From contig NZ_RQIH01000006.1 of NCBI RefSeq assembly GCF_003939025.1, forward strand, positions 124,001-188,000: a DNA stretch of 64,000 bases, written 5' to 3'. The position numbers were made by a program, and so were the translations under genes. Shown here in pieces: positions 54,749 to 64,000 of this stretch. Source of the stretch: Rhizobium sophoriradicis. Its GTDB lineage: Bacteria; Pseudomonadota; Alphaproteobacteria; Rhizobiales; Rhizobiaceae. The notes below the pieces were generated by a model, which made no database searches, was not told the DNA's origin, and saw only the letters and a list, made by a program, of their open reading frames with translations. Each line of letters begins with the position of its first letter. The stretch's first letter is position 1.

Positions 54749-55252
54749 TCAGGCACCGGGTTCGCCCTCCCAGTAATCGAGTGGATTTTCCGCGCGTCCC
54801 ATATGGCGGAATCGCCCCGGCCTTGCGCCATCTCTGCTGGTCTTGGCGAGAAACTTTCCAGAATCGGGATATTCCACGATCTCGGTCTTCGCCATCGTCG
54901 AGATGCCGAGATAGATAAGGGGCGCCGTGCCGGTATTGATGATCTGGTGCGCTGTTTCCGGGCCGCCGGCGGGCGCGCCGAGCACGTCGCCAGCCTTGAT
55001 CGCATGGCGCTCGTCGCCGAAGCGGTATTCGCCGGTGCCTGCGATCACGTAGAAAAGCTCGTCTTCGACGTGGTGATTGTGGAAGGGGCAGCTCGATTTG
55101 CCCGACGGCACTTCATTATAGCTGATGCCGAGACCGGCCAGACCTAAACGTGCGCCGAACGAGGCGTCGGCGCCTTCATAGAATTCACCCTGTTTCCAGT
55201 GGTTGAGCGCGAGATCGGCGATATTGATCACCGCTTTCGATTCCCTAGCCAT
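54749..55252 (-). CDS. Cupin domain-containing protein
   Basis: A 167-aa single-cupin protein. The metal-binding motif 1 is PFHNHHVEDELFYVIAG (H-x-H-x3-E type, near residue 57), and motif 2 falls around PAGGPETAHQIINTG. It belongs to the small-molecule-binding cupins of unknown substrate. It is followed by a GNAT gene in the same direction. Confidence 0.85.
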   Translation of the reverse strand: MARESKAVINIADLALNHWKQGEFYEGADASFGARLGLAGLGISYNEVPSGKSSCPFHNHHVEDELFYVIAGTGEYRFGDERHAIKAGDVLGAPAGGPETAHQIINTGTAPLIYLGISTMAKTEIVEYPDSGKFLAKTSRDGARPGRFRHMGRAENPLDYWEGEPGA

Positions 55253-55424
55253 GATGTCCTCCTGTTGCAGGAAGAGAAGCTATCATCTTGGCGGAAAATT
55301 CAATGCCCGTCTGCGCTGATCCGGGAAATCCCCGGCATGGGCGGAGACCGCCGCCCATGCTTCGAGCGCCGCGCGTCGGATGGAACGCGCCGAGACTCTC
55401 TATCCCTGGCAATGCGCAGGAATC

Positions 55425-55784
55425 TTAGCGGACGTAGAAAGTGAGGCTTCCGTCAGCCGCCTGTTCGGCATTGACGATGTTGCGGACGTCGACGCCTTCA
55501 TTGTTGAGCCGGCGGGCAAGCGACCTGTTGGCGTCGATCGAGGCCTGGATGCCGCGGATGGCATAACCGGAGCGTTCCGGCGCCGAGCGCGGACCCGTCG
55601 TTTCATCATCGAGATTGCGCCAGTTATGGACCTGCTCGACGTTGAAATCATTGCCGTGGAAGGTCCTGAGCGTTTGCTCGATGCCTTGGGCGGTGTTCAT
55701 CCCAAGGCTTTCGGCCCGACTGGCGCCGGCAAATGCAAGCGAGGAGAGGGCGGCGGCGGCGGTGAGTGTGACAATGCGGTTCAT
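55425..55784 (-). CDS. Small exported protein of unknown function
   Basis: A 119-aa protein with a Sec signal peptide (residues 1-24, ending SRA). The mature 95 residues are polar and cysteine-free, with a helix-forming central part (GIQASIDANRSLARRLNNEG). No family is recognised. It is monocistronic, between the cupin gene and ribH. Confidence 0.7.
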   Translation of the reverse strand: MNRIVTLTAAAALSSLAFAGASRAESLGMNTAQGIEQTLRTFHGNDFNVEQVHNWRNLDDETTGPRSAPERSGYAIRGIQASIDANRSLARRLNNEGVDVRNIVNAEQAADGSLTFYVR

Positions 55785-56118
55785 GATTGTATCCTTTCAT
55801 CTGCTATGACGGTCGGCTGTCGTTGCAGGGGATCGTCAGCGTCACGACATGGAATTGGCATTGTCCTCTTCTCGATTCAATGGGCTAAGCCGCTGAAAAT
55901 CCATTAATAATTCTTCATGAAAATTGCCTTCGAATTGCCGTTTTCCGAGCGTCCGGGGAAACTGGTTTGAAAGCCTTGCGCGGCTGTGCAGCTATCCCCT
56001 TGCCGATATTTCGTCTTTGGCGTTGCGGCATCGGGCGAAAGTGCTTGCCATTCTGATGAAGGCATGTTTTGACCGCGGCCTGCCGAGTGGAAAATGTCCT
56101 GCCAACGAAGGTGAATCC
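55785..56118. other. Intergenic region upstream of ribH
   Basis: 334 bp between the small exported protein gene and ribH. It carries an open upstream extension of the ribH frame from 55924, which lacks lumazine-synthase features. No FMN riboswitch (RFN) core was seen, although ribH is a common target. A ribosome-binding site GAAGGTG precedes the ATG at 56119. Confidence 0.55.
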
Positions 56119-56574
56119 ATGCCGAGAGAGACCGCTCCCCATATTTTGATCGTTGAAGCCCGCTTTTACGACGACATGGCCGACGCGCTGCTCGAAGGCG
56201 CGACCTTTGCTCTGCAGGAAGCCGGCGCCACCTTTGAGGTCGTCACCGTTCCCGGCGCGCTGGAAATTCCGGCAGCGATTGCCATGTCGCTCGATGGAGA
56301 CGACAATGGCGGCACGCATTATGACGGCTATGTCGCCCTCGGCATGGTCATCCGCGGCGAGACCTACCACTTCGATATCGTATCGAACGAATCCTCGCGC
56401 GCACTGATGGATCTCGCAGTCAGCGAGTCCCTTGCCATCGGCAACGGCATCCTGACCGTGGAAAATGACGAACAGGCCTGGGCGCGCGCGCGCCGCTCGG
56501 ACAAGGACAAAGGCGGATTTGCCGCTCGTGCAGCTCTGACGATGATCGAGCTGAAGCAGAAACTGGGTGCATGA
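56119..56574 (+). CDS. ribH: 6,7-dimethyl-8-ribityllumazine synthase
   Basis: Condenses the pyrimidinedione with 3,4-dihydroxybutanone phosphate, the penultimate step to riboflavin. The 151-aa protein has [31 protein letters not shown], and [14 protein letters not shown] containing the catalytic His. The start at 56119 is chosen by homology of [10 protein letters not shown] to the family N-terminus. It is 3 bp before nusB. Confidence 0.95.
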   Translation: MPRETAPHILIVEARFYDDMADALLEGATFALQEAGATFEVVTVPGALEIPAAIAMSLDGDDNGGTHYDGYVALGMVIRGETYHFDIVSNESSRALMDLAVSESLAIGNGILTVENDEQAWARARRSDKDKGGFAARAALTMIELKQKLGA

Positions 56575-56577
56575 AGA

Positions 56578-57060
56578 ATGAGTGACGACAAGACGGAACG
56601 GCCGGTCAAGACTGCGAACCAGCGGGGCGCTGCCCGTCTTGCTGCCGTTCAGGCGCTTTATCAGATGGATGTCGGCGGCACGGGCGTTCTGGAAATCGTC
56701 GCTGAATATGAGGCGCACCGCCTCGGCCAGGAAATCGACGGCGCGACCTATCTGAAGGCCGATGCCGGCTGGTTCCGCTCCATCGTCTCCGGCGTGGTGC
56801 GCGATCAGGTCCGCCTCGATCCGCTGATCGCGGCAGCGTTGCAGGATGATTGGGCTCTGTCGCGGCTTGACAGCACCGTGCGCGCCATCCTGCGCGCCGG
56901 CGTCTTCGAACTCATTGACCGCAAGGACGTTCCGGTGGCGGTCATCGTCACCGAATATGTCGAAATCGCGCAGGCGTTTTTCGATGACGACGAACCGAAG
57001 CTCGTTAACGCCGTGCTCGACCGCATCGCCAAGCAGGTTCGCAGCGAGGCGAAGAAGTAA
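56578..57060 (+). CDS. nusB: Transcription antitermination protein NusB
   Basis: Part of the rRNA antitermination complex with NusE (S10) and boxA RNA. The all-helical 160-aa protein opens [17 protein letters not shown] and ends with [38 protein letters not shown] helices typical of NusB. The ribH-nusB pair is the common alphaproteobacterial arrangement. Confidence 0.96.
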   Translation: MSDDKTERPVKTANQRGAARLAAVQALYQMDVGGTGVLEIVAEYEAHRLGQEIDGATYLKADAGWFRSIVSGVVRDQVRLDPLIAAALQDDWALSRLDSTVRAILRAGVFELIDRKDVPVAVIVTEYVEIAQAFFDDDEPKLVNAVLDRIAKQVRSEAKK

Positions 57061-57259
57061 CCTCTTAGCCGTCAAACCATCTTCCCGTTTCTTTCTTCAT
57101 GCCGCAATGGTTTTCGCCCGTTGCGGTCTTGACGCCACGTGATCGACCACGCAATCTCCGCACGGCTTAGCTGTGGCATTTCTGTGGAGAGGAAAGGCGA
57201 TTCGGCGGCGTATCTGCCGGAGGAGGAGTGAGCTCCGGCCTATGGGAGGAAAGAGCGAA

Positions 57260-59398
57260 ATGACCATTCTTTTATGCGTAATCGCATGCGGTCTGCTCTC
57301 GGTGGTCTATGCCGCCTGGGCAACCCGGTCGGTGCTTGCCGCCGATCAGGGCAACAGCCGGATGCAGGAGATCGCGGGCTATATCCGGGAAGGCGCTCAG
57401 GCCTATCTGACGCGCCAGTATCGCACCATTGCCCTTGTCGGCGTCGTCGTCTTCATCGCAGCCTGGCTGCTTCTTTCCGCCACGGCCGCCATCGGCTTCC
57501 TGATCGGCGCCGTACTGTCAGGCGCTGCCGGTTTCATCGGCATGCACGTCTCCGTCCGCGCCAACGTGCGCACCGCGCAGGCCGCGTCCGCCAGCCTCTC
57601 CGCAGGCCTCGACATCGCCTTCAAGTCGGGTGCGATCACCGGCATGCTGGTGGCGGGCCTCGCGCTGCTCGGCGTCTCCATCTACTATACCATTTTGACC
57701 GTCGGGCTCGGCCATGAGAGCGGCTCGCGCGACGTCATCGATTCGCTGGTGGCGCTCGGCTTCGGCGCTTCGCTGATCTCGATCTTCGCCCGTCTCGGCG
57801 GCGGCATCTTCACCAAGGGCGCCGATGTCGGCGGCGACCTCGTCGGCAAGGTGGAAGCCGGCATTCCCGAGGACGATCCGCGCAACCCGGCGACGATTGC
57901 CGATAACGTCGGCGACAATGTCGGCGACTGCGCCGGCATGGCCGCCGACCTTTTCGAGACCTATGCGGTCTCCGTCGTTGCCACCATGGTTCTCGCCGCG
58001 ATCTTCTTTGCCGGCGCGCCGATCCTCGAGTCCGCGATGATCTATCCGCTGGCGATCTGCGGCGCCTGCATCATCACCTCGATCATCGGCACCTTCTTCG
58101 TCAAGCTCGGTTCGAACGGCTCGATCATGGGCGCCCTCTACAAGGGCCTCATCGTCACCGGCCTCTTGTCGATCATCGGTCTCGGCGCCGCCACCTCGCT
58201 GACGGTCGGCTGGGGCTCGCTCGGCACCGTTGCCGGCGCCGACGTGACGGGCACGAACCTCTTCGTCTGCGGCCTTGTCGGCCTCGTCGTCACCGCGCTG
58301 ATCGTCGTCATCACCGAATATTATACCGGCACCGGCAAGCGTCCGGTCGTTTCGATCGCCCAGTCGTCGGTGACCGGTCACGGCACCAACGTCATCCAGG
58401 GTCTGGCGGTCTCGCTGGAATCGACCGCCCTGCCGGCCATCGTCATCGTCGGCGGCATTCTTGCCACCTATCAGCTCGGCGGCCTTTTCGGCACCGGCAT
58501 TGCGGTCACCGCCATGCTCGGTCTTGCCGGCATGATCGTTGCGCTCGATGCCTTTGGCCCGGTCACCGACAATGCCGGCGGCATCGCCGAAATGTCGCAT
58601 CTGCCGCCGGAAGTGCGCAAGTCGACCGATGCGCTCGACGCCGTCGGCAACACCACGAAGGCGGTGACCAAGGGTTACGCGATCGGTTCGGCCGGCCTCG
58701 GTGCGCTGGTGCTTTTTGCCGCCTATGCCAACGATCTCAGATATTTCGCCGCCCATGGCGACCAATATCCCTACTTCGCCAATATCGGCGAAATCTCCTT
58801 CGAATTGTCGAACCCCTATGTCGTCGCCGGCCTGCTGTTCGGCGGCCTGATTCCCTATCTCTTCGGCGGCATCGCCATGACAGCCGTCGGCCGCGCCGCC
58901 GGCTCGATCGTCGAGGAGGTGCGCCGCCAGTTCAAGATGAAGCCGGGCATCATGCAGGGCACGGAAAAGCCGGATTACGGTAAGGCCGTCGACCTTCTGA
59001 CCAAGGCGGCCATCCGTGAAATGATCGTGCCGTCGCTGCTGCCGGTGCTGGCGCCCATCGTCGTCTATTTCGGCGTGCTTCTGATCTCCGGCTCCAAGGC
59101 CTCCGCCTTTGCCGCCCTCGGCGCATCGCTGCTCGGCGTCATCATCAACGGCCTCTTCGTCGCTATCTCGATGACCTCGGGCGGCGGCGCCTGGGACAAT
59201 GCCAAGAAGAGCTTCGAGGACGGTTTCGTCGACAAGGACGGCGTGCGTCACATGAAGGGTTCGGATGCGCACAAGGCCTCCGTTACCGGCGATACCGTCG
59301 GCGATCCCTACAAGGACACAGCCGGCCCTGCCGTCAACCCGGCGATCAAGATCACCAATATCGTGGCACTTCTGCTGCTCGCCGTTCTCGCCGGTTGA
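57260..59398 (+). CDS. hppA: Membrane-bound proton-translocating pyrophosphatase (K+-independent)
   Basis: Inner-membrane pump coupling PPi hydrolysis to H+ export, about 712 aa with some 16 transmembrane helices. The catalytic signature [13 protein letters not shown] followed by [18 protein letters not shown] is complete. The motif [10 protein letters not shown] has Lys where K+-dependent enzymes have Ala, which assigns it to the K+-independent class. The ATG at 57260 follows GGGAGGAAAG; in-frame codons before it overlap the likely promoter region. Confidence 0.96.
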   Translation: MTILLCVIACGLLSVVYAAWATRSVLAADQGNSRMQEIAGYIREGAQAYLTRQYRTIALVGVVVFIAAWLLLSATAAIGFLIGAVLSGAAGFIGMHVSVRANVRTAQAASASLSAGLDIAFKSGAITGMLVAGLALLGVSIYYTILTVGLGHESGSRDVIDSLVALGFGASLISIFARLGGGIFTKGADVGGDLVGKVEAGIPEDDPRNPATIADNVGDNVGDCAGMAADLFETYAVSVVATMVLAAIFFAGAPILESAMIYPLAICGACIITSIIGTFFVKLGSNGSIMGALYKGLIVTGLLSIIGLGAATSLTVGWGSLGTVAGADVTGTNLFVCGLVGLVVTALIVVITEYYTGTGKRPVVSIAQSSVTGHGTNVIQGLAVSLESTALPAIVIVGGILATYQLGGLFGTGIAVTAMLGLAGMIVALDAFGPVTDNAGGIAEMSHLPPEVRKSTDALDAVGNTTKAVTKGYAIGSAGLGALVLFAAYANDLRYFAAHGDQYPYFANIGEISFELSNPYVVAGLLFGGLIPYLFGGIAMTAVGRAAGSIVEEVRRQFKMKPGIMQGTEKPDYGKAVDLLTKAAIREMIVPSLLPVLAPIVVYFGVLLISGSKASAFAALGASLLGVIINGLFVAISMTSGGGAWDNAKKSFEDGFVDKDGVRHMKGSDAHKASVTGDTVGDPYKDTAGPAVNPAIKITNIVALLLLAVLAG

Positions 59399-59419
59399 TG
59401 GCTGCAACAGCGGCTGGCA

Positions 59420-59559
59420 GCCCCTCACCCTAACCCTCTCCCGGTAAAAACGGGGAGAGGGGACGTGCCATGCGAGACGTTGGTAAGGGACGGAAAGAGT
59501 GCGACTATCGCCCTTCGCCCCGTTTACGGGGAGAAGGTGGCGGCAGCCGGATGAGGGGC
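59420..59559. repeat. RIME1-type intergenic palindromic repeat, copy 2
   Basis: Begins GCCCCTCACCCTAACC and ends GGCAGCCGGATGAGGGG like copy 1 at 11356-11490. The left hairpin reads CCGGTAAAAACGGGG and the right CCCCGTTTACGGGG. It lies between convergent hppA and bamE. Confidence 0.9.
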
Positions 59560-59619
59560 GGGCGTCCAATCTCCTGGGCCGAAGATGACGCCGAGTAAAA
59601 ACACGAGGTTTGTCAACAA

Positions 59620-59649
59620 AAAACCCGCCGGAGCGATCCGGCGGGTTTT
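59620..59649. terminator. Bidirectional terminator between hppA and bamE
   Basis: AAAACCCGCCGGA, 4-base loop, TCCGGCGGGTTTT: a 13-bp stem with T-runs on either strand, located 19 bases past the bamE stop. Confidence 0.92.
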
Positions 59650-59668
59650 GTCGTTGAAGCTTGTCCGA

Positions 59669-60169
59669 TCAGCGCAGGCTGCTCGGATTCTGCGGCGTGC
59701 CGCCGGCGCCGCCGCCGAACAGGCTGCGGGCGGCGCTCGCAGCGCTGCCGCCGGAGAGCATCTGCTGTAGGAAGGTGAGTTCCTTGCCGCCGGTCGGCGT
59801 GACGCGTCCGATCGTGTCGAACACCTTGCCGTCCTGCAGCGTATAGTTGGCGCGCCGGCTGACGACGCCGTCCTTGTCGAAATAGATCGCCAGAACGCTC
59901 TGATCGACGACCTTCAGCTTCTGGAAGGCGACCGAACGCGTGCGCCGCTGTGAGATGTAATAGAAGACCTCGCCGTCGAAGGTCGCCGTCGTCGACGGGG
60001 TGCCGAGCGAAAGCAGCGCCTGCTCGCGGCTCGAGCCTTCTGGAACGAGGTCCAGCGACTGCTGGTCGGCGACGTATCCGCCATTGAGCACGGTGCCGGT
60101 CTGGCAGCCCGAAAGAGCAGTGGTGGAGGCGATTATGAAGGCAATGGCCGCGTTGCTGAAGAATTTCAT
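59669..60169 (-). CDS. bamE: Outer-membrane protein assembly factor BamE (SmpA/OmlA lipoprotein)
   Basis: A 166-aa lipoprotein of the BAM complex. The signal ends in lipobox LSGC (lipidated Cys22). The mature part has a SmpA/BamE domain: GYVADQQSLDLVPEGSSREQALLSLGTPSTTATFDGEVFYYISQ-type strands with a beta-strand core near 40-110. The start at 60169 gives a normal lipoprotein signal; an in-frame start 11 codons upstream would place extra charge before it. Confidence 0.9.
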   Translation of the reverse strand: MKFFSNAAIAFIIASTTALSGCQTGTVLNGGYVADQQSLDLVPEGSSREQALLSLGTPSTTATFDGEVFYYISQRRTRSVAFQKLKVVDQSVLAIYFDKDGVVSRRANYTLQDGKVFDTIGRVTPTGGKELTFLQQMLSGGSAASAARSLFGGGAGGTPQNPSSLR

Positions 60170-60443
60170 GTCAGACTTGAAATACCGTTTCTTCAACGAC
60201 ATCTACTCCCTTGAGTGTCGATAGCAGCCGTTTGGGCTTTACACGCTTCCTCCTGCAAAACCATTGTGGCCATTCCGGGTCGAATTCCCGAATTCGTTCC
60301 GCCGACGCCTCGAAGGCATCGTCCCGAAACTGGCCACGATCGGCATTGCAATTCGCGCCTGCTTCGGTAAACCAGCTTTCGAAATCATGCAACAAGGCCG
60401 GACGCCAGCCGGCGTGAAGATTGAGGCATTTCCGGAAAAAACA

Positions 60444-60977
60444 ATGATCTTCGGACTCTTCCGCAAGAAAAACAACAATCAGGCGATCGTTGACAGGCAA
60501 TATGCGGCGCTGACGGCCGCCGCGCGCATGCCTGATCTCTATGAGCGGCTCAATGTGCCGGATACGGTCATGGGCCGTTTCGAAATGCTGTCGATCGCGA
60601 TGATTCTGTTTTTTCGCCGCACGCGCGCCTCCGCCGTTAGCGGTCAGGAAATCGCCCAGGAGATCGTCGACGCTTTTTTCCAGGACATCGACTATTCGAT
60701 CCGCGAACTCGGCATTGGCGACAACAGCGTGCCGAAACGCATGAAGAAGCTCGCCGGCATGTTCTACGGCCGGCTCGAAGCCTATTCGAAGGCGATGGAT
60801 GCCGGCGATCGCGAAGCGCTCGCACTTGCCCTCCAGCGCAATATCTACCCCGAAAGTCCCGTCCCAGCCGATTTGTCCGGCCTCGCCGACTGGATGATGG
60901 CGGCCGAAGCCCAATTGTCCGCCGTTCCGGAGGAGATGATTGCCAGCGGCGCGGCAACTCTGCCGCCGGTTGTCTGA
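60444..60977 (+). CDS. Ubiquinol-cytochrome c chaperone (CBP3 family)
   Basis: A 177-aa protein of the Ubiq_cyt_C_chap family, whose mitochondrial member Cbp3 assists cytochrome b assembly into the bc1 complex. NVPDTVMGRFEMLSIAMILFF and the DIDYSIRELGIGDNSVPKRMKKLAGMFYGR stretch are highly conserved in alphaproteobacteria. The start at 60444 is an ATG after a short GGAAAA. It is 11 bp before yceD. Confidence 0.85.
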   Translation: MIFGLFRKKNNNQAIVDRQYAALTAAARMPDLYERLNVPDTVMGRFEMLSIAMILFFRRTRASAVSGQEIAQEIVDAFFQDIDYSIRELGIGDNSVPKRMKKLAGMFYGRLEAYSKAMDAGDREALALALQRNIYPESPVPADLSGLADWMMAAEAQLSAVPEEMIASGAATLPPVV

Positions 60978-60988
60978 AGGAGGAAACG

Positions 60989-61543
60989 ATGAAAAACGAT
61001 CGGGACGATGTTCCCTTCTCCTATCGCGTGAAGGTCGGCCATATCTCCGCCAACCCCGTCGAGGTCCATATCGAGGCCGACGCCAGCGAATTGAAGGCGC
61101 TTGCCGAGGCCTGGAGCGTCGTCTCCGTCGAGAATCTCAGCGCCGACCTGCAGATTGCCCGCTGGAAGCGCGACGGCGTGCGCGTCAAGGGCCGGGTACA
61201 GGCGAAGATCGTCCAGTCCTGCGTCGTGACGCTGGAACCGGTCGAAGCCGCCATCGACGAAACCTTCGAGCAGATCTTCGTGCCTGAGGGTTCCAAGCTT
61301 GCCCGGCAGCCCGGCAATGATGCCGGCGAAATGCTGCTCGACCCCGACGGTCCTGATCTGCCCGAGACCTTTGTCGGCGATACGATCGACGCCGGCGAGG
61401 TGGTCGCGGAATTCGCCGCTCTTGCGATCGACCCCTATCCGCGCAAGGACGGCGTCGAGTTCGAAGGTCATATCGAGGATAGCGGCGAGAACGACAAAAA
61501 GCCTTCGGCTTTCGCAGTCCTCAAGGACTGGAAAAAGGACTGA
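60989..61543 (+). CDS. YceD/DUF177 family protein
   Basis: A 184-aa protein of the DUF177 family encoded upstream of plsX; in other bacteria YceD is linked to 23S rRNA accumulation. A long N-terminal region is followed by the conserved VQAKIVQSCVVTLEPVEAAIDETFE segment with the family Cys, and an acidic C-terminal part. It lies 99 bp upstream of plsX and has an AGGAGGAAACG ribosome-binding site. Confidence 0.88.
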   Translation: MKNDRDDVPFSYRVKVGHISANPVEVHIEADASELKALAEAWSVVSVENLSADLQIARWKRDGVRVKGRVQAKIVQSCVVTLEPVEAAIDETFEQIFVPEGSKLARQPGNDAGEMLLDPDGPDLPETFVGDTIDAGEVVAEFAALAIDPYPRKDGVEFEGHIEDSGENDKKPSAFAVLKDWKKD

Positions 61544-61642
61544 AGCCACTCTGGCGTTTGGCACAATTCAGTTGTATGCGACGGCAAAACCGGTATTTTG
61601 GCCGAAATTTCGCCCCTCGGCGGAAAGAAGGATCAGGGACGC

Positions 61643-62689
61643 GTGATCAGAATATCTCTCGACCTCATGGGTGGCGACTTTGGTCCCCAGGTTGTCATCC
61701 CCGGCGCCGCCAAGGCGCTGGATCGGCATCCGGATATTTCCTTCGTATTTTACGGTCTTAAGGAACAGTGCGATCCTGTTCTCGCCAAGTTTCCGAAACT
61801 TAAGGAAAAATCGGTCTTTCACGATTGCGAGCTTGCGGTCAGCATGGAAGAGAAGCCGAGCCAGGCGCTGCGCCGCGGCCGCTATATCTCCACCATGTGG
61901 CGTTCGATCGAGGCGGTGAAGACGGGCGATGCCGATGTCGCGGTCTCGGCCGGCAATACCGGGGCGCTGATGGCGATGGCAAAGTTCTGTCTTCGCACCA
62001 TGGCCAATATCGAACGCCCGGCGATCGCGGCGATCTGGCCGACGCTGAAGGGTGAGAGCATCGTGCTCGATGTCGGCGCGACGATCGGCGCCGATGCGCA
62101 GCAGCTGATGGATTTCGCCCTGATGGGCGGGGCTATGGCGCGCGCGCTTTTCGAGATCGAACGTCCGACGATCGGACTTCTGAACGTCGGCGTTGAAGAG
62201 GTGAAAGGCCAGGAAGAGGTCAAGGAGGCCGGTCGGCTGTTGCGCGAGGCGAACATCGATTCGCTCGAATATTCCGGCTTCGTTGAGGGCAACGATCTCG
62301 GCAAGGGTACCGTCGACGTCGTCGTCACCGAAGGATTCTCCGGCAATATCGCGCTCAAGACCGCTGAAGGCACTGCCAAGCAGATTGCCGAATATCTGCG
62401 TGCGGCCATGTCGCGCACGCTGCTCGCCCGCATCGGCTATCTCTTCGCCAAGAGCGCCTTCGACATGCTCCGCGAGAAGCTCGATCCGAGCAAGGTCAAT
62501 GGCGGCGTGTTTCTCGGCCTGAACGGCATCGTCATCAAGAGCCATGGCGGCGCCAATGCCGAAGGCATCGCCGCCGCCATCGAAGTCGGCTACGATATGG
62601 CCAAGAACGGCCTCAATCAGAAAATAGAAAACGATCTTAAGAAATATCATGCCAAGCGCCTGCCCCCGATGGGCCCGGAAGCGGCATGA
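61643..62689 (+). CDS. plsX: Phosphate acyltransferase PlsX
   Basis: Makes acyl-phosphate from acyl-ACP for glycerolipid synthesis. The 348-aa protein opens [21 protein letters not shown] and includes [12 protein letters not shown]. The start is a GTG at 61643 preceded by AAGAAGGA; relatives are about 346 aa. A TTG/ATG-like upstream extension is less probable. It is 20 bp before fabH. Confidence 0.94.
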   Translation: MIRISLDLMGGDFGPQVVIPGAAKALDRHPDISFVFYGLKEQCDPVLAKFPKLKEKSVFHDCELAVSMEEKPSQALRRGRYISTMWRSIEAVKTGDADVAVSAGNTGALMAMAKFCLRTMANIERPAIAAIWPTLKGESIVLDVGATIGADAQQLMDFALMGGAMARALFEIERPTIGLLNVGVEEVKGQEEVKEAGRLLREANIDSLEYSGFVEGNDLGKGTVDVVVTEGFSGNIALKTAEGTAKQIAEYLRAAMSRTLLARIGYLFAKSAFDMLREKLDPSKVNGGVFLGLNGIVIKSHGGANAEGIAAAIEVGYDMAKNGLNQKIENDLKKYHAKRLPPMGPEAA

Positions 62690-62709
62690 GCGATGGGGTA
62701 CAATCGAAT

Positions 62710-63681
62710 ATGATCCGTTCAGTGGTTCGCGGGTTCGGAGCCGCACTTCCGAAGCGCGTTATGACCAATCGCGACATGGAGGCCATCGTCGATACATCGG
62801 ACGAATGGATCGTCCAGCGCACCGGCATCCGCCAGCGTTACGTGGCCGGTGACGACGAGACGACGGCCTCGCTCGGCGAGGCTGCCGCGCGGGCGGCGCT
62901 CGAAAATGGCGGCCTGACGCCCGCCGACATCGATCTCATCATCTGCGCCACCTCGACGCCTGACAACACCTTTCCGGCGACCTCGGTGAACATTCAGAAC
63001 CGTCTCGGCATGAGCCACGGTTTCGCCTTCGACGTTCAGGCCGTCTGCACCGGTTTCGTTTATGCGGTGACGACCGCCGACGCCTATATCCGCGGCGGCC
63101 TTGCAAAACGCGTTCTGGTCATCGGCGCGGAGACTTTTTCGCGCATTCTCGACTGGAACGACCGCACAACCTGCGTGCTCTTCGGCGACGGCGCCGGCGC
63201 GATCGTGCTCGAAGCGGCCGAAGGCGAGGGGACGTCTGCCGACCGCGGCGTGCTGACCGCGCACCTGCGCTCCGACGGTTCGCACAAGGACAAGCTCTAT
63301 GTCGACGGCGGACCGTCGACGACGGGCAGCGTCGGCAAGCTGCGCATGGAAGGCCGCGAGGTCTTCAAATACGCCGTCGGCATGATCACCGATGTCATCC
63401 AGGCTGCGTTCGATTCGACCGGCACCACCGCCAACGATCTTGACTGGCTGGTGCCGCATCAGGCCAATCGACGCATCATCGACGGTTCGGCGAAGAAGCT
63501 GAACATCGCTGCGGAAAAGGTCGTCGTCACCGTCGATCTGCACGGCAATACCTCGGCTGCCTCGATCCCGCTCGCCCTGGCGACCGCTGCCGGCGACGGC
63601 CGCATCAAGAAGGGTGACCTCGTGATGCTCGAAGCGATGGGCGGCGGCTTCACCTGGGGCGCCGTTCTGCTGCGCTGGTAA
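62710..63681 (+). CDS. fabH: 3-oxoacyl-ACP synthase III
   Basis: Initiates fatty-acid synthesis by condensing acetyl-CoA with malonyl-ACP. The 323-aa thiolase-fold enzyme shows the catalytic triad Cys113 (AVCTGFVYA), His250 ([10 protein letters not shown]) and Asn280 ([13 protein letters not shown]). Start chosen by family alignment ([15 protein letters not shown]). It forms an operon with plsX. Confidence 0.97.
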   Translation: MIRSVVRGFGAALPKRVMTNRDMEAIVDTSDEWIVQRTGIRQRYVAGDDETTASLGEAAARAALENGGLTPADIDLIICATSTPDNTFPATSVNIQNRLGMSHGFAFDVQAVCTGFVYAVTTADAYIRGGLAKRVLVIGAETFSRILDWNDRTTCVLFGDGAGAIVLEAAEGEGTSADRGVLTAHLRSDGSHKDKLYVDGGPSTTGSVGKLRMEGREVFKYAVGMITDVIQAAFDSTGTTANDLDWLVPHQANRRIIDGSAKKLNIAAEKVVVTVDLHGNTSAASIPLALATAAGDGRIKKGDLVMLEAMGGGFTWGAVLLRW

Positions 63682-63716
63682 GCACGAATCCTAAAAAACT
63701 GGCGGCGAACAAGAGC

Positions 63717-63745
63717 TTGACCGTGGGGCGCAAGACAAATACTCT
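63717..63745 (+). promoter_or_regulatory. Sigma-70-type promoter candidate for ihfA
   Basis: TTGACC, a 17-base spacer, then TACTCT, ending 42 bp before the ihfA ATG. Confidence 0.55.
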
Positions 63746-63787
63746 TCCTTCGCTTTCACAAAATAATTTGTATTGGGCGGGGAAACC

Positions 63788-64000
63788 ATGACCGGAAAAA
63801 CAGTGACGCGAGCAGACCTGGCGGAATCGGTTTTCCGAAAGGTCGGGCTTTCCCGGACGGAATCCGCCGAACTTGTGGAAACCGTCATCGACGAAATCTG
63901 CAATGCCATCGTCCGCGGTGAAACCGTCAAGCTTTCTTCCTTCGCCACCTTTCAGGTTCGCGACAAGAACGAGCGAATCGGCCGCAACCCGAAGACCGGC
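63788..64000 (+). CDS. ihfA: Integration host factor subunit alpha (3' end outside window)
   Basis: The first 71 codons of a DNABII protein, cut off by the window end. [19 protein letters not shown] is the typical IHF-alpha N-terminus, and [22 protein letters not shown] runs into the DNA-binding arm. IHF bends DNA and, with IHF-beta, is a global nucleoid factor. It follows fabH by 106 bp that include its own promoter. Confidence 0.95.
   Translation, partial: MTGKTVTRADLAESVFRKVGLSRTESAELVETVIDEICNAIVRGETVKLSSFATFQVRDKNERIGRNPKTG

Noticed and set aside
55785..56118. FMN riboswitch upstream of ribH
   Set aside because: The RFN core (AGGG...GGTGAAATTCCC type segments) could not be found; only the ordinary ribosome-binding site was seen.
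1..64000. CRISPR arrays, tRNA or rRNA genes, prophage and insertion sequences
   Set aside because: No regularly spaced direct repeats, tRNA cloverleaf-like segments, integrase or transposase frames were found. The mobile-looking sequences are all short non-coding palindromic repeats.

Overview
The window is 64 kb of GC-rich alphaproteobacterial chromosome, most likely from Rhizobium (leguminosarum/etli group). This is inferred from gene content (LdtR/L,D-transpeptidase pair, HdaA, magnesium-type HemB, K+-independent H+-pyrophosphatase, CBP3-type ubiquinol-cytochrome c chaperone), from gene order (glyA-nrdR-ribD-ribE and ribH-nusB; yceD-plsX-fabH-ihfA) and from RIME-type palindromic intergenic repeats. 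Nearly all of it is core chromosome. No tRNA, rRNA, CRISPR array, prophage or transposase gene was seen.

Layout. 0-4.6 kb: a minus-strand operon for a pteridine-reductase-like SDR, uvrC, pgsA, moaD and moaE. 4.9-11.3 kb: an outer-membrane beta-barrel, a GST, rlmJ, a molybdopterin oxidoreductase overlapping nudK, and a lone phnM. 11.5-19.2 kb: purMN, an AI-2E/PerM permease overlapping hdaA, and ppk-ppx for polyphosphate. 19.4-30.6 kb: a phytase-like esterase, a membrane adenylate cyclase, RNase D, a Tat-exported multicopper oxidase, aspS, an exported protein of unknown function and parC. 30.9-38.7 kb: an AHSA1-like protein, a Doc toxin with an AbrB/MazE-fold antitoxin, an EamA exporter, bpt, an RDD protein, hemB, a DUF6163 protein, and ldtR followed by its probable target, an L,D-transpeptidase gene.

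38.9-57.1 kb: glyA-nrdR-ribD-ribE, then a 13 kb block that separates ribE from ribH-nusB. The block carries a divergent surface-polysaccharide locus. On the minus strand are a two-part glycosyltransferase-like gene and rmlC-B-D-A (dTDP-rhamnose). On the plus strand are a DegT aminotransferase, WbqC, two tandem GH43-like propeller proteins, a GNAT, a methyltransferase and a GT2. A GNAT/cupin pair and a small exported protein follow. Its plus-strand half is visibly more AT-rich than the surrounding core and looks acquired. 57.2-64 kb: hppA, bamE, a CBP3 chaperone, yceD, plsX, fabH and the start of ihfA.

The most unusual signals are structural. Two dispersed elements have perfect 34-nt inverted repeats whose stems covary between the copies. 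A 271-bp multi-hairpin element with 32-nt terminal inverted repeats lies between the EamA gene and bpt. A 105-bp (35-codon) nested palindrome sits in frame inside ribD. The best candidate for a poorly described protein system is the WbqC + twin propeller + GNAT + methyltransferase module of the polysaccharide locus. A Doc toxin paired with a non-Phd antitoxin behind a palindromic operator is the second.
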